Positions 33,361-41,296 of a DNA stretch of 64,000 bases are shown piece after piece (positions within the stretch are counted from its first letter, which is position 1; each line of letters begins with the position of its first letter). The notes below the pieces were generated by a model. That model did not search any database. It was not told the origin of the DNA and worked only from the letters and a program-made list of their open reading frames with translations. The stretch comes from Hyphomicrobiales bacterium (GTDB lineage Bacteria > Pseudomonadota > Alphaproteobacteria > Rhizobiales > Rhizobiaceae), in contig UCGV01000038.1 in NCBI GenBank assembly GCA_900471925.1, positions 1 to 64,000 on the forward strand, in the 5' to 3' direction. A program made the position numbers and the translations under genes.

Positions 33361-34122
33361 ATGAAGATCGTCGTCATCGGCGGAACCGGGTTGATCGGTT
33401 CGAAACTGGTAAAGAGGCTTCAGGCAAAGGGCCATGAGGTGCTTGCCGCCTCGCCGGCATCCGGTGTGAATACCATCACGGGCGAGGGGCTTGCTGAAGC
33501 GCTCGCGGGCGCCGAGGTCGTCATCGACCTCGCCAATTCCCCGTCCTTTGAAGACAAGGCCGTGATGGAGTTCTTCCAGACCGCCGGCCGCAATCTCATG
33601 GCTGCGGAGGCGGCCGCGGGTGTCAAGCATCACCTTGCGCTTTCAGTGGTCGGCACCGACCGCCTGCCGGAAAGCGGCTATCTTCGGGCAAAGCTGGCTC
33701 AGGAGACGATCATCAAGGAATCCGGTATTCCCTACACGATTGTTCATTCAACGCAGTTTTTCGAGTTCATGTTCGGCATTGCCCAATCGGGTGCGCAGGG
33801 CAACGCGGTTCATCTTTCGCCGGCCATGATGCAGCCGATCTTCTCCGATGACGTTGCCGACGCCCTTGTCGACTTCGTTCTTGGTTCTCCCCTTAACAGG
33901 ACGGTGGAGATTGCCGGCCCCGAAAAGATCCGTATGGCCGATGCCGTCGGCAAATATCTTCGCCAGATCGGGGACAACAGAGAAATCGTCGCCGATAGCC
34001 AGACACGTTATTTCGGAGCGCTGCTGGACGACAACAGCCTCGTTCCGGCAGCTGGAGCCCATCTCGGCAAGGTCGCATATTCGGAATGGGTGAAGACGGC
34101 GACGCCGCCCCCGACGCACTAA
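33361..34122 (+). CDS. NmrA/SDR-like NAD(P)-binding protein (paralogue 2)
   Basis: 253 residues, MKIVVIGGTGLIGSKLVKRL, then VVIDLANSPSFED, KHHLALSVVGTDRL, YLRAKLAQE and PYTIVHSTQFFEFMFGI. It aligns along its whole length with the gene at 31441, including GVN-x-x-TGEGL after the first strand. RBS GAAGGAG is upstream and a strong hairpin follows. Probably an NAD(P)H-binding reductase or redox-responsive protein; the substrate is unknown. Confidence 0.8.
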   Translation: MKIVVIGGTGLIGSKLVKRLQAKGHEVLAASPASGVNTITGEGLAEALAGAEVVIDLANSPSFEDKAVMEFFQTAGRNLMAAEAAAGVKHHLALSVVGTDRLPESGYLRAKLAQETIIKESGIPYTIVHSTQFFEFMFGIAQSGAQGNAVHLSPAMMQPIFSDDVADALVDFVLGSPLNRTVEIAGPEKIRMADAVGKYLRQIGDNREIVADSQTRYFGALLDDNSLVPAAGAHLGKVAYSEWVKTATPPPTH

Positions 34123-34130
34123 GCATTATG

Positions 34131-34153
34131 CCGGAGCCGTGCGTCGGCTCCGG
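34131..34153 (+). terminator. Rho-independent terminator
   Basis: Perfect 9-bp stem CCGGAGCCG/CGGCTCCGG with a 5-base loop followed by TTTCTCC, directly after the NmrA-like gene. Confidence 0.7.
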
Positions 34154-34319
34154 TTTCTCCCCAAGTCTGAATGGAGACGCCTGCCTGGTCCCGCGAGAGG
34201 ACGCTTATTGCGCCTCGCCGGCAGGCAAGCCCACCGCCAAAAATCATCTGATGGCTGGTTGGCCGTCATGCCGATCCGGCGAGGACGAGGCCGGATTCTC
34301 ATCGGCCACTTCAAACAGA

Positions 34320-34343
34320 GAGGAGGGTGTCTGCACCCTCCTC
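34320..34343 (-). terminator. Rho-independent terminator of the hydrolase gene
   Basis: Perfect 10-bp stem GAGGAGGGTG/CACCCTCCTC with a 4-base loop, 8 bp beyond the stop of the minus-strand hydrolase gene; the minus strand continues TCTGTTT. Confidence 0.7.
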
Positions 34344-34350
34344 ATACCGA

Positions 34351-35319
34351 TTATCCGTTGATGAAGCTCAGGATATCGGCATTGATCATTTCGGCATGCG
34401 TGGTTGCCATCCCGTGTGGCAGACCCTTGTAGATCTTGAGGGTCGGCCTTTTCAGAAGCTTCGCCGACAGCACGGCCGAGTCGCCGACCGGGACGATCTG
34501 GTCGTCGTCACCATGAAGTACCAGCGTCGGTACGTCGATGATTTTCAGGTCTTCCGTGAAGTCCGTTTCAGAGAACGCCTTGATCCCGAGATAATGGGCG
34601 TTTATGGCGCCCGCCATGCCTTGGCGCCACCAATTCTGGATGATCGGTTCGGAGGCCTTCGCGCCCTCGCGATTGAAGCCATAGAACGGGCCGCTCGGAA
34701 AATCGATGTAGAACTGCGCTCTGTTTGCTGCGAGCGTGGCGCGCAGGCCGTCGAAAACCTCAAGAGGAATGCCGCCGGGATTTGAAGGGGTCTTGAGCAT
34801 GAGGGGTGGCACTGCACCGATCAGAACGAGTTTGGCAACGCGGCCCTTGCCGTGGCGCGCCACATAGCGCGTCGCTTCGCCGCCGCCGGTCGAGTGACCG
34901 ATGTGGACGGCATTGCGAAGATCGAGGTGATCGGCAACGGCTGCGGCATCGGCCGCATAGTGGTCCATGTCATGCCCGCCATTCACCTGCGCCGAGCGGC
35001 CATGGCCGCGGCGATCGTGGGCGATAACGCGGAAGCCCTTGTCGAGGAAGAACACCATCTGCGCATCCCAGTCATCGCTGCTGAGCGGCCAGCCATGATG
35101 GAAGACGACCGGCTGTGCGTCCTTCGGACCCCAATCCTTGTAGAAGATTTCAGTCCCGTCGGGTGAGGTCACGTAGTTTCCACGCGACCGCTCTTCGATC
35201 GTCTTGGCAGGCTTAGCCGCTTGTGCAGTCTCGGCACTCAGTGTTGCTGCAGCTGCAGCAAGTCCAAGCGCGCCAGTCATAATATTTCTGCGCGTCGGCG
35301 CGGTGAAGCTGGAATTCAT
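34351..35319 (-). CDS. Tat-exported alpha/beta hydrolase (non-haem chloroperoxidase-like)
   Basis: 322 residues. The N-terminus has a twin-arginine signal (PTRRNIMTGALGLAAAAATL, cleaved near AETAQA). The alpha/beta hydrolase core shows FHHGWPLSSDDWD (oxyanion hole), HDRRGHGRS, the nucleophile elbow GHSTGGGEA, LVLHGDDDQIVP (acid) and GLPHGMATTH (His). Closest to the non-haem haloperoxidase/esterase group. I take the ATG at 35319 with AAGGAG upstream; a longer frame to 35358 passes the RBS. It acts in the periplasm, perhaps on esters. Confidence 0.85.
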   Translation of the reverse strand: MNSSFTAPTRRNIMTGALGLAAAAATLSAETAQAAKPAKTIEERSRGNYVTSPDGTEIFYKDWGPKDAQPVVFHHGWPLSSDDWDAQMVFFLDKGFRVIAHDRRGHGRSAQVNGGHDMDHYAADAAAVADHLDLRNAVHIGHSTGGGEATRYVARHGKGRVAKLVLIGAVPPLMLKTPSNPGGIPLEVFDGLRATLAANRAQFYIDFPSGPFYGFNREGAKASEPIIQNWWRQGMAGAINAHYLGIKAFSETDFTEDLKIIDVPTLVLHGDDDQIVPVGDSAVLSAKLLKRPTLKIYKGLPHGMATTHAEMINADILSFING

Positions 35320-35671
35320 TCTTGTCTCCTTCGAGGAAATACGATGATAAATTGCCAAACAGCCCTCGATTATTCATGATTGATTCGGTTGTTTGGCAAT
35401 TTAATCTATCAAGTGGGTTTGGTTATATAACCCAAACCTTCGTTTCCGTCGGAGTGACCGATCTACGATGCGGGCGACTTTGCCGAGCCTGTCGATCGTC
35501 GTGGCTTGGTCGTATTGGCCCCCGTGTCGATAATATCGGCCTATCCATTCACTCAAAAGGTATACGAAAGTTGGTGCCAAATCAGCGACTTAACGCGCTC
35601 GATCGGGCTGTCTTCGATTGTTCTGCAATTCCCCCTCGCATATAGGTCCGTCGCAACGGATGGAGAATGCG
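35320..35671. other. Divergent promoter region
   Basis: About 350 bases between the hydrolase and the OmpR-type regulator. It holds the element at 35434 and a near-perfect wider inverted repeat, GGTTTGGTTAT to ATAACCCAAACC, at about 35416..35438. No gene seen. Confidence 0.45.
35434..35445. promoter_or_regulatory. AAACC-TT-CGTTT element
   Basis: Same layout as the site at 30849 with one arm mismatch. It lies between the divergent hydrolase (115 bp) and OmpR-type regulator (about 230 bp). Confidence 0.4.
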
Positions 35672-36391
35672 ATGAGGCACATCATTGTGCTCGATGCCGA
35701 CCCGATGACCCGGACGACCCTGGCCGAACATCTGGCCGACGATGCGTTTCGGGTAACAGGATTGGATGACATGACAGCCCTTGAGCGTATCCTGGCCGGT
35801 CAGCGCGTCGATGCCCTGGTGATTGACGTCAATTCCGACGAGGATTTCGATACGGTCAGATATTTGGCTGAGCGCACCTCCGCGCCAATCATCATTTTGA
35901 GCCATAGTCGTCTGCAGGAAGACGACAAGGTGCGGGGTCTGGAAGCGGGAGCGGCCGATTATATCGCAAAGCCCCTGGCCTGCCGCGAATTCTTGGCGCG
36001 CCTGCGTGTCGCCATGCGCGGGAAGCGGACCATCAGGGTCGATCGCGACATCCGTTCCTACGCGTTCGCGGGCACGACATTATGGGTGAGGCAGAGAAAT
36101 CTCTGCCGCCCCGGAGCAGTCGACGTGAAGTTGACGGCGGCCGAATTCAATCTTTTCGTCGCTTTTCTGCAGGCGCCCCGGCAGATCTTGTCGCGTGAGC
36201 AGCTGCTCACGGCAAGCCGGGTTCACGCCCAAGAGATCAACGACCGCAGTCTCGACGCACTGATCTTGCGCTTGCGGCGGAAAATCGAGATCGATCCGGT
36301 AAATCCCCAATTGATCAGGACGGTGCGCGGTGCCGGCTACCGCCTCGAAAGTGACGTGGTGATCGACGACCGTCCACGACGACGATTCTGA
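35672..36391 (+). CDS. OmpR-type response regulator
   Basis: 239 residues from the ATG at 35672 (GGAG six bases upstream; an ATG four codons earlier is the alternative). Receiver: IIVLDADPMTR, phospho-Asp probably in ALVIDVNSDED, IIILSHSR and Lys in DYIAKPL. The output winged helix has VKLTAAEFNLFVAFL, ILSREQLLTASR and LRRKIEIDPVNPQLIRTVRGAGYR. The phosphoacceptor loop lacks the usual Pro-Gly, which is unusual. No kinase gene is adjacent. Confidence 0.8.
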   Translation: MRHIIVLDADPMTRTTLAEHLADDAFRVTGLDDMTALERILAGQRVDALVIDVNSDEDFDTVRYLAERTSAPIIILSHSRLQEDDKVRGLEAGAADYIAKPLACREFLARLRVAMRGKRTIRVDRDIRSYAFAGTTLWVRQRNLCRPGAVDVKLTAAEFNLFVAFLQAPRQILSREQLLTASRVHAQEINDRSLDALILRLRRKIEIDPVNPQLIRTVRGAGYRLESDVVIDDRPRRRF

Positions 36392-36408
36392 TCGCCAGCC
36401 CAGGCCAA

Positions 36409-36783
36409 TCATGACGCCTGGCTTGAACTGGCGATAAACGCGAGCAGCTCTTCAGAGCGGATCGGCTTTTCGAGGAAGCCCGCGGCCCCACATGACTGGG
36501 CCATCATCCTGGCATGGCTATCGGCATAGGACGTCATGATACAGACGGGCGGGCCACCTTCGACAACAATCTTTTTCAATAGCTCGATTCCGTTCATCCC
36601 CGGCATCCGCAGATCGGTAAGAACGCAATGCACACGATGAAGATCGCCGGACTTCAGGAATGCATCGGCCGCCGGGTAAGCAATGCAGTTGATGCCCATG
36701 GCTTCGAAGAAATCGCAAAGCGATTCCAGCTGGAAATGGTCGTCATCGATGACTGCGACGATTGTTTGCGACTCGGGCTGCAT
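36409..36783 (-). CDS. Receiver-only response regulator
   Basis: 124 residues, a single receiver domain of FixJ type: VAVIDDDHFQ, phospho-Asp in CVLTDLRMPGMNG, VCIMTSYADS and Lys in GFLEKPIRS. It resembles the one at 30422. It converges on the OmpR-type gene and lies 65 bp downstream of the FixJ-type regulator on the same strand, so the two may form an operon. AAACC-N4-CGTTT (36830..36843) in the gap resembles the island element with a wider centre. Confidence 0.8.
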   Translation of the reverse strand: MQPESQTIVAVIDDDHFQLESLCDFFEAMGINCIAYPAADAFLKSGDLHRVHCVLTDLRMPGMNGIELLKKIVVEGGPPVCIMTSYADSHARMMAQSCGAAGFLEKPIRSEELLAFIASSSQAS

Positions 36784-36848
36784 CGAACCTCAGATTGTGG
36801 TTGCGACCGTCATGGAACGGGCCTCGTGTAAACCGGAACGTTTCAAAT

Positions 36849-37499
36849 CTAACGTGCAGACCCATGAAGGAGTTCGAACTGGCGGATGAGTTCGGCTAGC
36901 GAGTTAGCCTTCATTTTCTTCATCAGCCGGCCTCGATGCAACTTTACCATGATCTCGCTGATGCCGAGTTCGAAAGCGATCTGCTTGTTCATCAGGCCGC
37001 TTGTCACCAGACCCATGACCTGGCTCTCGCGCGGCGTGAGTGTGGATGCCCGCTCGCGCAACGATTGGCGAGATGCGTGCGCCTGTCGTCGTTGGCTGTC
37101 TATGGCGAAGGCCGCCTTGATCGCGGCAAGCAACTCATGTGTCCTGAGCGGCTTCTGCAGGAAATCGATGGCCCCCGCCTTCATCGCATTGACGCTGGTG
37201 GTGACATCGCCATGTGCGGTCATAAAGACGACGGGAAGCCGGAATCCGTTCGTCTCCAGTTCGCCTTGAAATTCGATGCCGTTGAGGCCGGGAAGGCGCA
37301 GATCGAGAAGCACGCATCCCGCGCACTCAGGAGAAGCTCGGCCGAAGAATTCGGCGGCATCTGCGAAGGCATCGACCGGCATTCCCAGTGACTGAAACAG
37401 ATCCATAAGCGAAAGCCGAAGCTGCTCGTCGTCTTCGACGATGTGGACGATCTGCTCCAGCGAAGGCGCCAACTCCCCGTCACAATGCGCGGCTGCCAT
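36849..37499 (-). CDS. FixJ-type response regulator 2
   Basis: 216 residues from the ATG at 37499, which has GGAGG upstream; the longer frame to 37568 is rejected. Receiver: VHIVEDDEQL, phospho-Asp in CVLLDLRLPGLNG, PVVFMTAHGD and Lys in DFLQKPLR. HTH: LTPRESQVMGLVTSGLMNKQ, then AFELGISEIMVKLHRGRLMK. Its recognition helix (SEIMVKLHR) is nearly identical to that of the regulator at 32525 (SEMTVKLHR), so the two may bind similar sites. A copy of the element is at 37571, 72 bp upstream. Confidence 0.85.
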   Translation of the reverse strand: MAAAHCDGELAPSLEQIVHIVEDDEQLRLSLMDLFQSLGMPVDAFADAAEFFGRASPECAGCVLLDLRLPGLNGIEFQGELETNGFRLPVVFMTAHGDVTTSVNAMKAGAIDFLQKPLRTHELLAAIKAAFAIDSQRRQAHASRQSLRERASTLTPRESQVMGLVTSGLMNKQIAFELGISEIMVKLHRGRLMKKMKANSLAELIRQFELLHGSAR

Positions 37500-37570
37500 G
37501 TCTGGTCCTCCAACCAAAAGGAACGGCGTTAATTCACCGCTCATTCTAGCAGGGTCCATTCGGCGCACAA

Positions 37571-37586
37571 GTAAACCAATGTTTGC
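37571..37586. promoter_or_regulatory. GTAAACC-AA-TGTTTGC element upstream of FixJ-type regulator 2
   Basis: Same half-site GTAAACC-AA as at 32349, with two changes in the right arm. Distance to the start codon is 72 bp. Confidence 0.5.
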
Positions 37587-38039
37587 TATCCTATTGCAAT
37601 TAAAAGAGAAACTTGGTCAGCATTAAATGCTGCGCCGTCCTCGGGCGCAAAAAAGGGACAATGAACCGGCACTCTTTGGGCGGTTGCCTGCTCAGCTGAG
37701 GCGCCGGCACATTTGGTAATGAGCCACTGACATATCATCAGCCGCCTATCGATGCCGTTGGCTTTGTCGAAGGGAAAGCCGCCAACGGTTTTCGAGAAGC
37801 CTCCGTAGCTATAGCCCCTCCACACCCGTGAACACAGGGGCAAAAGTCCCCCTCGGCCTGGAAAGACGTTTCAACTGTAATCTCACTATTCTGGTCGGGC
37901 CCTTCCAGCATGACCCCTACCATACGTTTAATATGCGCAGCCCGGCGCGGCGGCTATTTTTGAAGCGAGTTGGCGTGTTCATCAGCCGTATCCGTATTCT
38001 CCGAGCGGCTGCGGCCGCGCTTTTTGCAGCGAGAGTTCG
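37587..38039. other. Intergenic region, nothing recognised
   Basis: About 450 bases between the FixJ-type regulator promoter and the channel gene. Short minus-strand frames have no recognisable product. Confidence 0.4.
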
Positions 38040-39503
38040 ATGCCGCAGCAGACATATCTGATGTTTGGACTGATCAATGTTCTGGGTGTTGCGGGCATTG
38101 TCATATGGCACATCCAGGGTCGGTCGAGACCGGCTGCACGGCTGATCGTGCAGATCATGGTCTTTCTTGCGATGACGGCAACGGTCGTGCTTGCCGACTT
38201 GAACCCGTTCCGCTTCGATGCGCCATATCTTGATGGCGCCGGCAGTCTTGTCGTCGCCGCCAAGATCCTCTGGTGGATACATTTGTCCTGGGCTTCGATC
38301 GGCTTTGTCCGCATTTATATCGTCCTGGATGGTCGACCGAGGGAGGCGCGTCTTCTCCAGGATCTCATCGTCGCGCTTGTCTATCTGGGCGTCTTTCTCT
38401 CCATCATGGCCTTCGTCTTCGGCGTTCCGATCGGGACGTTGCTTGCGACATCGGGAGTGATCGCCATCATCCTCGGCCTTGCTCTCCAAAATACGCTCGG
38501 CGACGTTTTCTCCGGCATCGCGCTGACGCTCGGGAAGCCATACACGATCGGCGACTGGGTTCTGCTGGGCGACGGTACGGAAGGACGGGTGGTCGCCAGC
38601 AATTGGAGATCGACCTATCTGCTGACGGCGGCACACAATCAGATGGTCTTGCCCAACAGCGTACTTGCCAAGCAGGCGCTGACGAATGTCAGCAAGCCGG
38701 ATGAAAATCATCAGTTGATGCTGCCGCTTCGCGTCGCGCCGACCAAGCGACCGCAATTTGTTATCGACGTCATGCGTGAGGTTCTGGCGAGCTGCAACGC
38801 CATCGTACATGATCCGCCGCCGGCCGTCATATTGGCCGGGATAGGTGCCGCTGCCATTGAGGTCGAGCTCTATTTTCAGGTCACCGGTCCGTCACAACGC
38901 GGTATTGCCCGTAACGAAGTGATTGATCTTGTCTTCCGCCATTGCGCAGCGAATGATCTGACCTTGGCAATGCCGGCGGATAGCACGGTTATATCAAGGC
39001 GGCCGATCGCCGAGATGGCGCGCGCCTCTTTTTTGACGCTGATAGGATTCAATGGGCTCTTCCGCGATTTAACCCTGGAGGAGCGCGAAGCTCTTGCGGC
39101 CATTGCTGTCGAACGACAATTCGCCGCCGGCGAAGTCCTTGTCGATCAGGGCGGCCTTGCGACCGGCCTGATGATCATCCAGACCGGCACCGTGGCGCTG
39201 ATTAAGGATGGGCGACAGGCAGTTCGGCTTGCTCCCGGTGACTGTTTTGGCGCTCTGGGCGTCCTGTTCGATAGAGCCGAACGCCGTGAGGTCAGGGCAG
39301 TGACGAGCGCCGTCGTCTACGAAATGGGAAAGATCGCTTTCGACACGTTGATGGCCGAACGCCCCGAACTCGCAAAGAGCCTGACGGGCTATCTCGTGCG
39401 CATGGAGGCTGCGCAAACCAGCCACCTTGATGCGCCTGCGTCAAAAGGGGGAGCGAGAGGCGATCTGGTGCATGCCATCAGAGCCATGTTCCACAATGTG
39501 TAA
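38040..39503 (+). CDS. MscS-family channel with C-terminal cyclic-nucleotide-binding domain
   Basis: 487 residues. N-terminal membrane helices (TYLMFGLINVLGVAGIVIW; RLIVQIMVFLAMTATVVLA; a third near VVAAKILWWIHLSWASIGF; LIVALVYLGVFLSIMAFVF) lead into the MscS pore helix ATSGVIAIILGLALQNTLGD and the beta domain (PYTIGDWVLLGDGTEGRV, MVLPNSVLAKQ). The last 140 residues form a cAMP/cGMP-type domain (FAAGEVLVDQGGLATGLMII, LAPGDCFGALGVL). This is the bacterial bCNG architecture, in which nucleotide binding rather than tension may gate the pore. The start has only a weak GAGAG site. Confidence 0.85.
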   Translation: MPQQTYLMFGLINVLGVAGIVIWHIQGRSRPAARLIVQIMVFLAMTATVVLADLNPFRFDAPYLDGAGSLVVAAKILWWIHLSWASIGFVRIYIVLDGRPREARLLQDLIVALVYLGVFLSIMAFVFGVPIGTLLATSGVIAIILGLALQNTLGDVFSGIALTLGKPYTIGDWVLLGDGTEGRVVASNWRSTYLLTAAHNQMVLPNSVLAKQALTNVSKPDENHQLMLPLRVAPTKRPQFVIDVMREVLASCNAIVHDPPPAVILAGIGAAAIEVELYFQVTGPSQRGIARNEVIDLVFRHCAANDLTLAMPADSTVISRRPIAEMARASFLTLIGFNGLFRDLTLEEREALAAIAVERQFAAGEVLVDQGGLATGLMIIQTGTVALIKDGRQAVRLAPGDCFGALGVLFDRAERREVRAVTSAVVYEMGKIAFDTLMAERPELAKSLTGYLVRMEAAQTSHLDAPASKGGARGDLVHAIRAMFHNV

Positions 39504-39598
39504 GACGTGTGGGGAGCCCTGTTGACCTGCAAATAGGCGACTCCGAAATGGAATGAACCCCGTCATCGGATTGATTGGGGATTGCCGGGAGACGCCAA

Positions 39599-40516
39599 AT
39601 GCAAGGGTTGCTGAGTGAAACCGCCGGCCTCGTCGCCTTTGTTCGAACGGTTGAGGCCGGCTCGTTCAGCGCTGCAGCCAGAAGCCTTGGAACGACGCCG
39701 TCCTTCGTCTCGAAGAGTGTTTCCCGGTTGGAGCGCCTGGTGGGCGCGAGCCTTTTCAGGCGATCCACTCGTCTGCTCGCAATGACGCCGGAAGGTGAGG
39801 CATTTTATGACCGGATCATGCCGCTGCTGCGCGATATCGATCTGGCCGCGGATGCCGTCCAGTCCCATCGCCAGCCCGCAGGGCATCTGCGCATCAGCTT
39901 GCCGAGCGAACTCGGCCGAATGTTGTTGGAGCAGATTGCGGCGGAATTCCTGCCGAAATATCCGGCAATCTCGCTGGATATCGGCATGACGGATCGGGCC
40001 GTCGATTTGTTGCGGGAAAATTACGACGTGGCTTATAGGATCGGCGGCGTTGCCCCGGTCGGTCTTATGTGCAGGACACTGTCGCATCTGGAAATGGCGA
40101 TAGTCGCGTCGCCCCACCTTATCGAACGTCACGGCAACCCTGACACTATCGATGAGCTGGAAGAGCTGCCGTTTGTAAGATATGCCACCGATGGCAAGCC
40201 GCATCCGATCGTTATCCCGAATGGAAGAACGGTGCTCCCGAAAGCCAGATTGGATCTGGATTCGGCAACAGCCATTCGCGATGCCGTCGTCAAGGGCATT
40301 GGTGCCGCCTATCTGATCAAACGAATCGTCCAAGACGATATCGATAGCGGCCGGCTCATCGAGCTGCTTCCGCATATCGCGTTGCAGACAATTCCATTTC
40401 AAGCACTCCATGCCTCAGGCAGGATGCCAAGTTTTCGCCTTCAATTGTTTACCGACTTCGTGGCCTCTGTGATGACGGGAGACAGAAGACCCAAGAATAG
40501 CGATGCAACTGTCTGA
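39599..40516 (+). CDS. LysR-family transcriptional regulator
   Basis: 305 residues from the ATG at 39599 (GGGAG upstream). HTH: LVAFVRTVEAGSFSAAARSL and SFVSKSVSRLERLVGASLF, then the effector domain (GHLRISLPSELGRMLLEQI; DVAYRIGGVAPVGLMCRTLS; IRDAVVKGIGAAYLI). Similar in layout to the CrgA/DmlR-like subgroup. It lies 150 bp upstream of the AhpD-like gene in the same direction and may regulate it. Confidence 0.85.
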   Translation: MQGLLSETAGLVAFVRTVEAGSFSAAARSLGTTPSFVSKSVSRLERLVGASLFRRSTRLLAMTPEGEAFYDRIMPLLRDIDLAADAVQSHRQPAGHLRISLPSELGRMLLEQIAAEFLPKYPAISLDIGMTDRAVDLLRENYDVAYRIGGVAPVGLMCRTLSHLEMAIVASPHLIERHGNPDTIDELEELPFVRYATDGKPHPIVIPNGRTVLPKARLDLDSATAIRDAVVKGIGAAYLIKRIVQDDIDSGRLIELLPHIALQTIPFQALHASGRMPSFRLQLFTDFVASVMTGDRRPKNSDATV

Positions 40517-40668
40517 TGTCGCACGTTTCAGCACGGATCTTAAATGCCTGAGCCCCAACAGATGTATAGCTGTTCGCGTGCCCGCCATTAGATCACGATC
40601 ATGCGCGTTACACCGCCGATCCCACGTCGGCGCGTGGAGTTTGATCCTGAAGAAACGGAAGAGAGACA

Positions 40669-41148
40669 ATGACCCAGCGGCTCAACTATGCGCAGCTTTC
40701 GCCAGACCTCTTTAAAGGCCTGATGGCCTTCAGCAACGACGTCAAAAAAGGCTCGATCGAGCAATCGATCCTGGACCTGGTCGATATTCGTGCATCCCAG
40801 ATCAATGGCTGCGCGTTCTGCCTCGACATGCACTCCAAGGAGGCGACGCTTCATGGTGAGCGTCCGCTGCGCCTCTATCATATCGCGGCGTGGCGGGAAT
40901 CGACCCTCTTCAGCCCTCGCGAACGCGCCGCCCTTGCATGGACCGAGGCCGTCACCAAGTTGCCGGAGAGCGGCATTTCGGACGAACTCTATGAAAGGGT
41001 GCACGGCCAGCTGTCGGAAAAGGAGATATCCGACCTGACCTTCCAAGTCATGGCGATCAATGCCTGGAACCGAGCGAGCGTCGCATTCAAGGCGGTGCCG
41101 GGCTCTGCCGATAAGGCTTATGGTCTCGACAAGGCAGGATTGGAATAA
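40669..41148 (+). CDS. AhpD-like carboxymuconolactone decarboxylase family protein
   Basis: 159 residues. The redox motif is NGCAFCLDMHSKEA (C-x-x-C-x-x-x-H), followed by RLYHIAAWRESTLFSPRERA and the family helix ALAWTEAVTKL. Such proteins act as alkylhydroperoxidases or disulphide reductants. RBS GAAGAGAG is upstream. Followed by a short LysR-like tail remnant. Confidence 0.85.
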   Translation: MTQRLNYAQLSPDLFKGLMAFSNDVKKGSIEQSILDLVDIRASQINGCAFCLDMHSKEATLHGERPLRLYHIAAWRESTLFSPRERAALAWTEAVTKLPESGISDELYERVHGQLSEKEISDLTFQVMAINAWNRASVAFKAVPGSADKAYGLDKAGLE

Positions 41149-41242
41149 TCGACGTGCTGCAGGCGGTCTCAATAGTTCGCTTGCAGCACCTTCAATTTAC
41201 CGCCGCGACGCGTGCTTCGTTATCCGCATGCAACCTGCGGCC

Positions 41243-41293
41243 CATAACGACATCATCGATATTGCACGGTCGCTGGTGCCGCACGGTTGGTGA
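41243..41293 (+). pseudogene. Short LysR C-terminal tail remnant
   Basis: Codons read HNDIIDIARSLVPHGW then stop. Nearly the same words (RDDIIDIARSLARPG) end the LysR pseudogene at 62328. It may be the residue of a deleted LysR gene, which an upstream frame does not extend. Low certainty because of its length. Confidence 0.35.
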
Positions 41294-41296
41294 TTG

